From: Enterococcus raffinosus
GTDB taxonomy: Bacteria > Bacillota > Bacilli > Lactobacillales > Enterococcaceae
NCBI RefSeq assembly: GCF_018917525.1
Contig: NZ_JAHLOS010000006.1
Location: 62,001 to 126,000, forward strand
Reading direction: 5' to 3'
Length of the DNA stretch: 64,000 bases
Part shown: positions 20,181 to 30,069 of the stretch, one piece after another
Layout: every line of letters begins with the position of its first letter
Numbering within the stretch: position 1 is the first letter of the stretch
Notes under the pieces: model-generated
The model's input: the letters and a program-made list of their open reading frames with translations, nothing else
Databases searched by the model: none
What the model was told of the DNA's origin: nothing
Position numbers and translations under genes: made by a program

Positions 20181-21224
20181 TTACTCCCCCTTGAATTGTT
20201 CCAAGAAACGAACATCGTTTGAATAAAAATTTCGAATATCATTGACACCGTAACGCAGCATTGCGATTCGGTCTGGCCCTAAACCAAAAGCAAAACCTGA
20301 ATACTCTTTTGAATCAATTCCAGACATTTCCAATACATCTGGATGAACCATACCGGCTCCGAGAATCTCAATCCAGCCTGTATGTTTGCAGACATTACAG
20401 CCTTTACCGCCACACTTGAAGCAGCTCACATCAACTTCAACGGATGGTTCAGTAAACGGAAAATAACTTGGGCGTAAACGAATGTTACGATCAGCGCCAA
20501 ATAATTCCTTTAATAATACCTCGAGGGTTCCCTTCAAGTCTCCCATGGTGATACCCTTATCAACGACTAGTCCTTCAATTTGATGGAATTGATGGCTGTG
20601 AGTGGCGTCATCGGTATCTCGGCGGAATACTTTTCCTGGAGAGATCATTCGTAATGCACCTTTAGAAAAGTCATGCTTTTCCATCGTACGAGCTTGGACT
20701 GGAGAAGTATGGGTACGCAATAATAGATCATCAGAAATATAGAATGTGTCTTGCATATCACGTGCCGGATGATCCTTTGGCAAGTTCATTCGTTCAAAAT
20801 TATAATGATCCGATTCAACCTCAGTTCCTTCAATTACTTGATAACCCATACCAATAAATGTATCTTCGATCTCCTCCATAATTTGAGTCAGCACGTGACG
20901 CGAACCATGAGGAACTTGCTTTCCTGGTAAAGTAACATCTAAAGCTTCTTCTGACAGCTTTTTTTCTAAAGCAAGCTCTGTTAGCTCACTCTTTCGTTTT
21001 TCCACTGCACTTGTCAGCATGTCACGGATTTCATTGGCAAACGCACCAACTTTTGGACGTTCCTCTGCTGAAAGATCACGCATTCCACGTAATACCTCAG
21101 TGATCGGTCCTTTCTTTCCTAGCGTTTCTACACGAATTGTCTCTACAGCAGCAAGCTCTTTTGCCGATTTGATTTTAGCTAACGTCTGACTTTTCAATTC
21201 TTCTAATTGTTCTTGTAAACTCAT
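20181..21224 (-). CDS. pheS: Phenylalanyl-tRNA synthetase alpha subunit
   Basis: A 347-residue catalytic subunit. The coiled N-terminus is followed by class II motif 2 ([16 protein letters not shown]) and motif 3 ([17 protein letters not shown]). A CxxC/CxxC zinc-like loop appears ([14 protein letters not shown]). The start at 21224 (MSLQEQL) is preceded by GGAAG; the frame stays open upstream into the leader, but those residues are not family-like. Transcription is controlled by the T-box leader. Confidence 0.96.
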   Translation of the reverse strand: MSLQEQLEELKSQTLAKIKSAKELAAVETIRVETLGKKGPITEVLRGMRDLSAEERPKVGAFANEIRDMLTSAVEKRKSELTELALEKKLSEEALDVTLPGKQVPHGSRHVLTQIMEEIEDTFIGMGYQVIEGTEVESDHYNFERMNLPKDHPARDMQDTFYISDDLLLRTHTSPVQARTMEKHDFSKGALRMISPGKVFRRDTDDATHSHQFHQIEGLVVDKGITMGDLKGTLEVLLKELFGADRNIRLRPSYFPFTEPSVEVDVSCFKCGGKGCNVCKHTGWIEILGAGMVHPDVLEMSGIDSKEYSGFAFGLGPDRIAMLRYGVNDIRNFYSNDVRFLEQFKGE

Positions 21225-21298
21225 TGTTTTCTTCCTTTCCCTATTGCTAAAGTGAGAACAACTCACTTGTATCCGATGATTAATATTAATAAACAAAA

Positions 21299-21535
21299 AA
21301 AGACCTCATTCCAACAAAGGAACGAGGTCTCGCGATACCATCCTAATTCGCCAATTGAATTGACGCTCTTCACTCTTTAACGGCTATGCCGGTCTTTCGA
21401 CAAGCTCCAGAAGTGAACTTCATCTTTTTCTTTCTTAGTCTGCTTCCAGTCAGTGACAGACACTCCCTTTAAGACGTAAAAAGACTACTCTTTTCTATCA
21501 ACGCTTTTTAAACTATTCAATTGACTAATCCAATA
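21299..21535 (-). promoter_or_regulatory. T-box leader of pheST, tRNA-Phe specific
   Basis: On the minus strand the T-box core reads TTAGGATGGTATCGCG (21331-21346), two changes from the usual AGGGTGGNACCGCG. It keeps TGGT, which can pair with the ACCA end of uncharged tRNA-Phe. A terminator with a 12-bp stem (21301-21312 / 21319-21330) and T run follows. A TTC triplet at 21415-21417, in the expected stem I specifier position, matches phenylalanine. Uncharged tRNA-Phe would promote readthrough into pheST. Confidence 0.9.
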
Positions 21536-21557
21536 CTACAAGAAATTTGAAGATTTA

Positions 21558-21902
21558 TCAACTACATTCTTCATCTGTAATCCAAGTGTCGCCCCATTGA
21601 TGAATTTCATTCATTACATTTTTCAAAGCTTCGCCTTTTTTTGTTAGACAATAATCCATGCGCTTTTGACTTCCACAAGCAATCACGCGTCCAACAATGC
21701 CTTCTGATTCAAGCTCTTTTAATCGTTCCGTTAGCACTCGGTCACTGACATCTGGAATCATCGCAGCAATATCGACAAATCTTTGAGGCCCGCCTTCTAA
21801 CAATACATCAATAATCAAACCGTTCCATTTTTTGCCTAAAATTTGAAAGCCTTTCTCAAATTTCGGACAGAGTGAAAAGTCCATTACTTCTACTTGTTCC
21901 AT
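21558..21902 (-). CDS. HxlR-family winged-helix transcriptional regulator
   Basis: A 114-residue DNA-binding protein. CPKFEKGFQILGKKWNGLII carries the conserved N-terminal cysteine (Cys11) of redox- and quinone-sensing HxlR members such as YodB and HypR. The recognition region is DRVLTERLKELESEGIV. The start at 21902 follows GAGGTGAG, making the upstream in-frame ATG at 21938 unlikely. It sits alone between the T-box and addA. The target is unknown; a YodB-like half-site pair precedes the nitroreductase gene at 30070. Confidence 0.87.
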   Translation of the reverse strand: MEQVEVMDFSLCPKFEKGFQILGKKWNGLIIDVLLEGGPQRFVDIAAMIPDVSDRVLTERLKELESEGIVGRVIACGSQKRMDYCLTKKGEALKNVMNEIHQWGDTWITDEECS

Positions 21903-21968
21903 AATTCTCACCTCGATAGAGAGAGTATAGCACATCACTTACCTTTTATAAGTACATCTTGCCTATCC

Positions 21969-24900
21969 CTAAAAAGTTTTTAACAAATCTATTGTCCTCT
22001 TCCCTTGTAGAAAGACTAAATAAGCTGCTTTAACTGGTTTTTGTTTAGCCTTCTCCAAGGCATCCTTATAAAGATGCAATTGCCCACGATAACGATCAAT
22101 TAATTGTTTTTCTCTTTCAGGTGTATAATAATCTGTTTTCAAATCATATAAAATGATTTTGTCATCAAACTCTAAATAGCCATCAATGATCCCATGAATA
22201 AGGATTTCGTCTTGATTTTGATAGTCATTAAAGAGTTGATCTGCTGGCAACAGCATCGCAAAAGGCTCTTCACGATGTAAATGATCGGCATTTTCAATAA
22301 CAAAATGCCCTATCTCAGAATCCAGAAAATGCATAATATTATCGATCGAAATTTTATCAGCGATCTCCTGTGTCAGAGTTTTGCGTTCGACTAGATCGTT
22401 GATCAGCTCTTCAATCATTTTTTTCCCTAGAGTTTCATTTAGTGGCAGCAGCTGCATCACTAAATGAGTAGCCGTTCCGATTTCTGAAGCAGATATTTCT
22501 TTTTTAGTAGCTAAAAACTTGGGTTCGCCCAACTCCGTTTCGGTAAAACGATACTGTGTCTGGGTAGGCGAAAGATCCAAAGTTTCCCGATTATCAGGAT
22601 CATCATACAATCGCTTTAATTCAGAGACGGACTGATAACTGGTTGTCTTTGTTGCCTCAGGATACGGGTATTTGAACAATAATCGCTGCTTTAACGGTTG
22701 AATATTAATTGCTCCTTGCGGTATTTCCAGCGTTTTAATTTCTGGAAGATATCCCTGCACTGCTTCAGCAATGAGTTGTGGATCAACAAAATCGATTTTA
22801 AAAGTTGCGGGATGTTTTTTTAGTACCGCGGGTTGATTGACTACATATTCCTTCTGGTAATGGTCCATCATTGGATGTCTGAATAGTGTCATCCCCACCC
22901 AATCAAAGAAACTATCGTTCTGACCATTTCGTAGTCCTGCATCTAGGACTAGATTTTCATTCAATGCTGCCTTACTCCACGTTTTGTAGGCAGCGGCTTC
23001 ATCCTCATATGAACCTACAAGATACAGCTTTTGTTCTGCTCGCGTCAAAGCAACATACAATTTGCGCATTTCCTCAGATAGTAATTTATTCAGATTTTTT
23101 TGTTTAACTGTTTGGAAGAGTAACGTGTCTTTTCTGATACGATCATCTGGTGTCAATAGTTTCACACCTAGCCCTAATCGCTCATCGAAAACATAATTTC
23201 TCCGAGTATCCTGTACATTAAAGCTTTTACTCATATCCATTAAAAAGACAATTGGAAATTCTAGCCCCTTACTCCCATGGATCGTCATTACGCGAACCGC
23301 ATCCTGGACTTCTTCTGTTGGTGGTTCACCTAAGTCTTTGTCTTTTTCCTGCATTTTCTCAATAAAACGAATAAATTGATACAATCCTCGAAAACTACTG
23401 CGTTCATAATCTTTTGCTCGTTCAATCAAAGCTAGTAAATTGGCATGTCGCTGTTGTCCAGCCGGCATCCCTAACACATAGTCTAGATAAGCCGTCTCGT
23501 CATAAATTTTTACCAATAAATCGGCTAATGCTTCTCGCCGCGCAAACTCGCGCCAGTCATTTAGTTGTGAATGAAAATCCGACAATTTCTTGGCAGTAGC
23601 ATCCTCTTTGTTTTGAATGTAGGACTTTACTGCTTGATAATACTCTTTTTGCGGCAATGCCAATCGAACTTGAGCCAACTCTTCTTCCTGCAATCCGACA
23701 ATTGGCGAGCGTAAAACCGCAGCAAGTGGGATATCCTGATAAGGATTATCAATGATTTGTAATAAGGAAATCATTACCCGCAGTTCAGTTGACTGAAAGT
23801 AATTTTGTGTGTCATTGATCGAAAGTGGAATTCCTAACTGTTTAAATACTTCCAATATTGTCAAGTTGTTATTTTTTGTCGGTGTCAGCAAGACGATATC
23901 TTCGTAGCGCGCTGGTCTCATTGCTTTTTCTTTTTTGTCATATACTTCAAAACCATGATCAATCAACTCGCGAATTTTCGCAGCAGTCATAAAAATTTCA
24001 CCCATGGCTTTGTCTTCAATCCATTCAGGCACGTCACCATTTTTCTGATAAATTAATATTTCAGGTGCGAAGGTGTCAGTTTCAGGAAATGCAGTAAAGC
24101 CATTGATTAATTCCGCCTGTTTGTCGTACTCAATTTGTCCAACCGATTGATCCATTAATTGACTGAAAACTAAATTCGTGAAATCCAAGACTTCCTTACG
24201 TGAACGGAAGTTCTCCGCTAAAATGATCCGTCGTCCACCCTCTTCATCAGCAAAATCATGGTATTTTTGAATAAACAATGTCGGATCGGCTAAACGGAAC
24301 CCATAAATTGATTGTTTAACATCCCCCACCATAAAGAGGTTGCCTGGTTCCTCGGTACTAAGTTGGCGCAAGATCGTCTCCTGTAGTTGATTAATATCTT
24401 GGTATTCATCAACTAGAACCTCTGCAAACCGACGACGATAGTAGGACTCTGCGGGTTTGCTGCCATTAACGTCCGTTCGGAGTATTTGCAAAGTGAAATG
24501 TTCTAAATCATTAAAATCTAACATGCCCTTTTCTCGTTTTTTTGCTGAATATTCTTCAATAAAACGTTTTTCGACCCGAACGAGCTCCTCCACGATCGGT
24601 AAGGCTTCTTGCAATCGTTCTACTTGTTCTTCTGGTGAAACAGTAAAATACATTTCCTTAATCTTTGTTAGCATTTGCTTTGCTTGATCCCGATAATTCT
24701 TACATTCAACAATTACGTCACCATAGAGCTCCTTAATTTCCTTTTTTCGTGGCGATGGGTAGGTTGCGAATTTTAGTTGATCAAAAATTGTATAAACAGC
24801 ATCTAAATCGTCTTCAATCAATACTTCTTCGATTCGCTGTGTGAGAAGCTGCTCATTTTGAGCTAACTCCGTGATTTTTTGTAATTCCTCTGTACCCTGA

Positions 24901-25646
24901 CTAGCAGCAATCATCCATTGATATGTTTGTTTGATTTCTTGTAAATTATTCAGGATTTGTGGAAGAATCAGCTTACGATATAACTCGGAATCAACTAAAT
25001 TCTCCACGCGATAATTTTCTACTAAGCCATCCAACCAATCGAAAGGTTCAGGATTTGCACGAGCAAACTCATACATTGAGAGAATCAGATCCTCTAAACC
25101 GCTATCGCTGCGGTCATTTGAAAAATTTTCCGTCAACCGGTAAAAGATTTCTTGATTTTCCTCATAGAAGGTTTCTCGCAGCTCGTCCCAAACATCCTCT
25201 TTTAACAAAATTGTCTCTGTGTCATCCGTCAGCATTCGGTAGCTCGGATCCAAGTCAATCAAATAGAAAAAACGTTGAATGACTTTCGAACAAAAGGAAT
25301 GCAATGTTGAAATGGTCGCCATTGGCAATAGTGTTAATTGTCGAGTGAAATGATTTTTTAAATTTTGATCGGTTTCCTCATTAATCGCCTCTTGTAATGC
25401 CGACTGAATACGTTCCTTCATCTCGCTGGCAGCCGCTTCAGTAAAGGTAACGACTAAAAGTTGATCAACTGAAAGCTGTTGGCGCTTGATCTTTTCGATC
25501 ACACGCCGCACTAGAACTGCTGTTTTCCCTGATCCAGCAGAAGCCGAAACCAAAAGATTGGTCCCTTGATCATAAATAGCTTGCCACTGAGAATCGGTGT
25601 ACATTTCATTTGGAGCTTTTGGAGGGATTGGAAAATTAGTTGTCAT
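21969..25646 (-). CDS. addA: ATP-dependent helicase/nuclease subunit A
   Basis: A 1225-residue AddA (RexA), the UvrD-type helicase and nuclease of the AddAB complex that processes double-strand breaks for recombination. Walker A is VSASAGSGKTAVLVRRV (about 33-49), helicase motif II is VDEYQDINQLQE, and later helicase motifs include TIHGSKGLEFP. The C-terminal PD-(D/E)xK nuclease is visible as GIIDGYLEF and LYDLKTDY. Length is normal. It overlaps addB by 11 bases. Confidence 0.95.
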   Translation of the reverse strand: MTTNFPIPPKAPNEMYTDSQWQAIYDQGTNLLVSASAGSGKTAVLVRRVIEKIKRQQLSVDQLLVVTFTEAAASEMKERIQSALQEAINEETDQNLKNHFTRQLTLLPMATISTLHSFCSKVIQRFFYLIDLDPSYRMLTDDTETILLKEDVWDELRETFYEENQEIFYRLTENFSNDRSDSGLEDLILSMYEFARANPEPFDWLDGLVENYRVENLVDSELYRKLILPQILNNLQEIKQTYQWMIAASQGTEELQKITELAQNEQLLTQRIEEVLIEDDLDAVYTIFDQLKFATYPSPRKKEIKELYGDVIVECKNYRDQAKQMLTKIKEMYFTVSPEEQVERLQEALPIVEELVRVEKRFIEEYSAKKREKGMLDFNDLEHFTLQILRTDVNGSKPAESYYRRRFAEVLVDEYQDINQLQETILRQLSTEEPGNLFMVGDVKQSIYGFRLADPTLFIQKYHDFADEEGGRRIILAENFRSRKEVLDFTNLVFSQLMDQSVGQIEYDKQAELINGFTAFPETDTFAPEILIYQKNGDVPEWIEDKAMGEIFMTAAKIRELIDHGFEVYDKKEKAMRPARYEDIVLLTPTKNNNLTILEVFKQLGIPLSINDTQNYFQSTELRVMISLLQIIDNPYQDIPLAAVLRSPIVGLQEEELAQVRLALPQKEYYQAVKSYIQNKEDATAKKLSDFHSQLNDWREFARREALADLLVKIYDETAYLDYVLGMPAGQQRHANLLALIERAKDYERSSFRGLYQFIRFIEKMQEKDKDLGEPPTEEVQDAVRVMTIHGSKGLEFPIVFLMDMSKSFNVQDTRRNYVFDERLGLGVKLLTPDDRIRKDTLLFQTVKQKNLNKLLSEEMRKLYVALTRAEQKLYLVGSYEDEAAAYKTWSKAALNENLVLDAGLRNGQNDSFFDWVGMTLFRHPMMDHYQKEYVVNQPAVLKKHPATFKIDFVDPQLIAEAVQGYLPEIKTLEIPQGAINIQPLKQRLLFKYPYPEATKTTSYQSVSELKRLYDDPDNRETLDLSPTQTQYRFTETELGEPKFLATKKEISASEIGTATHLVMQLLPLNETLGKKMIEELINDLVERKTLTQEIADKISIDNIMHFLDSEIGHFVIENADHLHREEPFAMLLPADQLFNDYQNQDEILIHGIIDGYLEFDDKIILYDLKTDYYTPEREKQLIDRYRGQLHLYKDALEKAKQKPVKAAYLVFLQGKRTIDLLKTF

Positions 25647-28600
25647 GTAGTTCTTCCTCCATTCGTTTCAAGACTTCTTCTTTTGAAAGTTTTTCTAGAC
25701 GATGATAATTATTTTCCTTCAACATCGCGTCAAATTTACATACGCTACGGAAAGGACAGTATTGACAAGCAATCCGTTGGTTGTCCTTGTAAGTTGGATT
25801 TAATTTTATCTCGCCAGAAACAATTTGGTTTCCGGCCTTTTGAATTTTTTCTCGATTGTACCGACGCAAAATATCAATCTCAGATAGATCATAAAATTTA
25901 TCTTTTGACTGCGATACGATGACCGTTTGTCCATTCTTATCTTTTTTAATTGGAAATAAAAGAGAGCTCTCTTTTTCTTGTAAACTTTGATCTAATTGAT
26001 CATAAAGCTCAGGTTCTTTGGCAAACAATCCTTCATATTGATAGGCCTTTAGCATATCTTTCTCAATATTTTTAGAATCTTTTAAAACTGGATTATGGAC
26101 ATGCAGATAATAAGCTCCTGCTGGTTTGATTTCCTTACCTTTGACCTGACTAAAATCAGTCACAGCAACATCCAAATAAGTGATTAATTGTAACGCGATG
26201 CCATAGTAAGCATCGGCAACATTAAAACTGTGAGGACTTGATTTGTAATCAATCACACTAAGCCAATCACTCTCACTGCTTTCAAGCTGATCTAGGCGAT
26301 CGATTTTCCCACGAATTGCAACTTCTCCACCGTTTGATAATGGCAGATTGATACCGGGTATTCCTTTTTGTCCTCCAATAGAACCAAAAATAATTTCCGT
26401 TTGTTGCGGTTCAAATTTCGTTCGTGTTCCTTGCTGAACTAGGCCCCAACTAACCTTTTGGATTGTTCGCGACAACTGATAGCGGATGTAATTCATTCGT
26501 GCCGAACTCGAAAGAATTGCAAATTTCAATTCACCAAAAATCTCTTTCAGTACGTCATCGGCTAATTGATTCCGTTCTCTTTCATTTAACTCAGCCAAAC
26601 GAAGACCTTGTTCCTTTAGTAAACGGAAGAAATGATCTAACGCTTCATGGTAAAAATCTCCAGCAGCAGCCGGTGTTAAGCCGTAAACGGTCCGCTCTTT
26701 TAATCCTAGACCAAAATTTGCGAAATATTTGTACTGACAATTATAAAAATTCTCGATTCGAGAAACCGAAACATAGAGATTTTTTCCATATAACTGTTCT
26801 GCTGTCTCGGGTAAAAGCTCTCGAGGGACATTAAGATCCTGCAGACTCTTAAAGACACGCTGAGCCATTGAAGCTAATGAACTATTTTGAATAAACTTCT
26901 GAAGCTCCCGCCAAGCCGGTGAGAACGCTCGATTCTCGTCTTGTGCGTAACGGTTCAAAGCGATCAAATCTGAAAGTAGTGTCCGCATAGAGCCTAAATG
27001 ATCCTCAGGTGCACTTGTTAGTCTTAACGATTGATTTTCTTTGATTGGTATATTCAGACCTTGACTTAATTGTCTTAAGAAAGGTGAAACCTCCAGTTTT
27101 TTCTCGCCATCTACCGTCGTAGCTACACTTAAATACAGCTTTTCAGTTGCAGATAGAAAGACCGAATAAGCTAAGAATGGTTCGCGATTCACTTTGGAGC
27201 TGTTGCTTTCAGGCAGAAATTTCCCCTCTGGTAGATTTTGATTAAAGACGGATCGCTCTTCCGCCGACAATAGTCCCTTATCATCAAACCGAGCCGGAAA
27301 ATCATTGTTGTTTAGACCAATTGCAAAAGTAATTTTCATTTGATCCACCCGTGCCAGCTCTAAATCATTCACTCGAACTTGATCGATCGCTGTCGGAATT
27401 TTCCCGTAAGTCAAATTCATTAACCCAGCCAAAAAGATATCTTGAAAAATTTTCCAATCAAATTCATCTGTTCCGTAAATCAATACATATTCGTCTAAAA
27501 GATCAAGCAAAGCTTGCCATGTTTGCTCATGATTACGAGCCTTGTCAAGATTTCCCTTAGCAACCTCCTGATCACGCCAAAATAGTAATTGACGTTTCAC
27601 TCCGCTTTCTTCTAAAAAGTGATAGAAAGTAGTTGCCGCCTTTAGTCCATTTTCTGCTTGTTTGATTTTCTTGAAGAATGCTGGCAATAATTGCTGTACC
27701 GAACGGCGAACGTCATTTGTTGTTTCTTCTAGTTGTTTCGCGTCGTTAAAGACGTCTGCTTCAAAGTCGTAATCAACGAACTCCCAATCTGTTGATTTTG
27801 TCCAAGCGTTCCCACGAAAGTTGTAAGCTAAACAAACATTTTCTGTTTGATCGATCTTTTCTCTATATTGCTGCTGTGATAAATACCAAGTCTCTCGGTT
27901 CCAATCAAAAGGAGCAAAAAGTTCTGTTCGCAGCATTCGAAAAACATCGTTAATTCGGTAGTTATAATTGTCGATTAAAAACAACGCTTGTAAGAATTCA
28001 ATTAACGGATGTGCAGCCATTTCCTGCGTTTCATCTAAGTAAAAAGGAATGTCCATTTTTTGAAACAAATCAGGCAAAACGCTATTATAAACATTCGGAT
28101 TACGCATCAAAATTTGAATATCTTTATAGCGGTATTTTTCATCCCTGACTAAACGTCGAATCTCTTCGCCAATCTTTCGGATTTCCTCTGCTACTGTCGC
28201 ATATTTCGTCAACTCAAGTTGGTTCGTTTGAGATAAATCAACTTTTTTCTGATTTGTCCAAAATTCTCCAAGTTGATTGAAAACAGTATGATTCATTCGC
28301 GCAAATTGATCTGGACGAACAGGAATTTGTTGCGCATCCGCGCTGCGCTTCAACTGAAAATATGTTTTCCCAGGATCAGCAAATAAATTCAATGGATTGG
28401 GTTCTTCGTTTGGATAAGGACGATCTAACTCTAGCGACACAAATAACTCTCCACAACTCATCAACGTATTCAGCACACTTAACTCACGAGCATTGAAACG
28501 CGTGAAGCCACTAACGATAAAAAGAGTGTTGGAAAGATTTTGCTCACTCAAATAAGCTTGTAATAGCAGTAAAGGATCATCATTCGTCACTTGGTAAGTA

Positions 28601-29118
28601 AATAAAGCCTCTTCGTAAGCTACGAACACTCTCTTCAAATCCTGTAATTTCAATACCTGATCTTGATCGTTTCCATTCTCATCCAAATCGTCAACTGTTA
28701 CATTTCCAATTTGCATTTCTTGATAGAAACTGACTAATTGTTGAATAAAACCGGTTTTATTAACTTCCCCACGAAAAATTGTTAATTCTTCTCGTTGCTC
28801 ATGGAGAATTTTCCTTAAAATCATCGCATTTCCAGCTTCAGACAACACATTGCCTGGTATCTGACCATCACGTTGTAAAAAGAACCAAGCCAAACGTTGA
28901 AAACTAAAGACTTGCGTACGAATTGTACTGAACTCCACATTTTTAGTATTCTGTTTCATTGCTGATAAAAGACTGATTTCTTGTTCAAATTTATTGTAAT
29001 TGGGGACTAAGAAAAACACACGATTCGTTGGATCTTGCTCTAACCAAGCTTGCGCCGTCTGAACCATACGTTCTTTCGCGTCATTCTGTCCAGCACCTAA
29101 CAAAAATTGTAATGGCAT
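25636..29118 (-). CDS. addB: ATP-dependent helicase/nuclease subunit B
   Basis: A 1160-residue AddB (RexB), partner of AddA. The N-terminal Walker A position is degenerate: LGAGQNDAKERM lacks GKT/S, as in Lactobacillales RexB, so ATP hydrolysis here is doubtful. The C-terminal nuclease motif is VIDYKSS. The four iron-sulfur cysteines are present: one in ENFYNCQYKY and three in CQYCPFRSVC. Recombination hot-spot recognition is expected of this subunit, but the Chi sequence cannot be deduced. First gene of the addBA operon. Confidence 0.93.
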   Translation of the reverse strand: MPLQFLLGAGQNDAKERMVQTAQAWLEQDPTNRVFFLVPNYNKFEQEISLLSAMKQNTKNVEFSTIRTQVFSFQRLAWFFLQRDGQIPGNVLSEAGNAMILRKILHEQREELTIFRGEVNKTGFIQQLVSFYQEMQIGNVTVDDLDENGNDQDQVLKLQDLKRVFVAYEEALFTYQVTNDDPLLLLQAYLSEQNLSNTLFIVSGFTRFNARELSVLNTLMSCGELFVSLELDRPYPNEEPNPLNLFADPGKTYFQLKRSADAQQIPVRPDQFARMNHTVFNQLGEFWTNQKKVDLSQTNQLELTKYATVAEEIRKIGEEIRRLVRDEKYRYKDIQILMRNPNVYNSVLPDLFQKMDIPFYLDETQEMAAHPLIEFLQALFLIDNYNYRINDVFRMLRTELFAPFDWNRETWYLSQQQYREKIDQTENVCLAYNFRGNAWTKSTDWEFVDYDFEADVFNDAKQLEETTNDVRRSVQQLLPAFFKKIKQAENGLKAATTFYHFLEESGVKRQLLFWRDQEVAKGNLDKARNHEQTWQALLDLLDEYVLIYGTDEFDWKIFQDIFLAGLMNLTYGKIPTAIDQVRVNDLELARVDQMKITFAIGLNNNDFPARFDDKGLLSAEERSVFNQNLPEGKFLPESNSSKVNREPFLAYSVFLSATEKLYLSVATTVDGEKKLEVSPFLRQLSQGLNIPIKENQSLRLTSAPEDHLGSMRTLLSDLIALNRYAQDENRAFSPAWRELQKFIQNSSLASMAQRVFKSLQDLNVPRELLPETAEQLYGKNLYVSVSRIENFYNCQYKYFANFGLGLKERTVYGLTPAAAGDFYHEALDHFFRLLKEQGLRLAELNERERNQLADDVLKEIFGELKFAILSSSARMNYIRYQLSRTIQKVSWGLVQQGTRTKFEPQQTEIIFGSIGGQKGIPGINLPLSNGGEVAIRGKIDRLDQLESSESDWLSVIDYKSSPHSFNVADAYYGIALQLITYLDVAVTDFSQVKGKEIKPAGAYYLHVHNPVLKDSKNIEKDMLKAYQYEGLFAKEPELYDQLDQSLQEKESSLLFPIKKDKNGQTVIVSQSKDKFYDLSEIDILRRYNREKIQKAGNQIVSGEIKLNPTYKDNQRIACQYCPFRSVCKFDAMLKENNYHRLEKLSKEEVLKRMEEELHDN

Positions 29119-29324
29119 CGTTTCCCCTCATTTCTTCAAATTATGTTACCTACATATTATAACAGTTCATTTAAATATTCGCATGATCGGAACGAATCTG
29201 AAATACCAACTTTAAGCAGCTGTTTTAAAAGGAAAAAAATTAATAATGAACACTTCGAAAATCGATTTGATTCAATCCATACACATTTCTCAATTTTTGA
29301 TAGCATCAAAATAAGTAAAAAAAA

Positions 29325-29344
29325 GACTAGCAGTTTTGCTAGTC
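29325..29344 (-). terminator. Terminator of lepB
   Basis: On the minus strand GACTAGCA pairs with TGCTAGTC around a four-base loop and is followed by an eight-T run. The stop codon of lepB lies inside the hairpin. Confidence 0.8.
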
Positions 29345-29881
29345 CACAGTGCCAAATCGATCTAACGGCCAAAAAACAAATTTTACATCAGCCATTATAT
29401 TTTTTTCTTTGATCATTCCAATAATCCGACTATCTTTTGAAATTCGACGATTATCACCTAAAACAAACAGTTCTCCCTCAGGAACTTTTTGTGAACCAAA
29501 TAGATCATTCAAATTGAAGTCATAGGTCAGCGGCTGATCATCCTCCAGCTTTCCTTTAAACTCATCTAAGTAAGGTTCATCGTACTCTTTACCATTGATG
29601 TAGAGTACATCATTTTTGTACTCGATGGTATCTCCAGGTAAACCAATAACACGTTTAATATAGTTTTTCCCTGGATCATCTGGTGCTGGAAAAGTCACAA
29701 TATCAAAACGCTTGATCTCCGTATTTTTCAAAGCAATGACACGCTCACCATCAATCAGCGTCGGATCCATTGAATCCCCTTTAACGACTACAGGAGTAAA
29801 AACAAAATGACGCAATCCAATCAAAATTGCTCCCAGTATTAAAAACCAAAGAACAGTTTTGCCTATCTCTTTCATATTCAT
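29339..29881 (-). CDS. lepB: Signal peptidase I
   Basis: A 180-residue type I signal peptidase that removes signal peptides from exported proteins. One N-terminal membrane anchor (residues 9-30) precedes the catalytic serine in KGDSMDPTL (Ser37) and the general-base lysine in YIKRVIGLPGD (Lys76). The box GDNRRISKDSR closes the fold. The start has GGAGG seven bases upstream. Single gene with its own terminator. Confidence 0.95.
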   Translation of the reverse strand: MNMKEIGKTVLWFLILGAILIGLRHFVFTPVVVKGDSMDPTLIDGERVIALKNTEIKRFDIVTFPAPDDPGKNYIKRVIGLPGDTIEYKNDVLYINGKEYDEPYLDEFKGKLEDDQPLTYDFNLNDLFGSQKVPEGELFVLGDNRRISKDSRIIGMIKEKNIMADVKFVFWPLDRFGTVD

Positions 29882-29998
29882 TTGTGAGCCTCCATCTATT
29901 TACATTCATAATAATAGTTTATCATATTGTGACCTGTTTCATCGCAGCTATCTACTCCCCTATAAAAAAATTTACTTTTTTCGCGAGCATATTTCTTT

Positions 29999-30015
29999 TC
30001 TTACTTTTAGTAAGA
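29999..30015. promoter_or_regulatory. Perfect 7-3-7 palindrome upstream of the nitroreductase gene
   Basis: TCTTACT, TTT and AGTAAGA form a perfect inverted repeat about 55 bases before the start codon, next to a TAAAGT element that could be a -10. It contains TACT and AGTA half-sites like those bound by YodB-type HxlR regulators, but with a shorter spacer than the described N7. Confidence 0.45.
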
Positions 30016-30069
30016 TGGTAAAGTAGTTTTTGTCAACAAGAACAAAAACAAGAAAAGGTGGAAATTATT

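Noticed and set aside
21252-21268. Small hairpin AGTGAG-N5-CTCACT between the T-box terminator and pheS
   Set aside because: Only six base pairs with no T run; probably an incidental leader stem.
29143-29412. Overlapping frames on both strands between addB and lepB
   Set aside because: They include the lepB terminator and 3' end, are low in complexity and lack ribosome sites; the 220-base gap holds no convincing gene.
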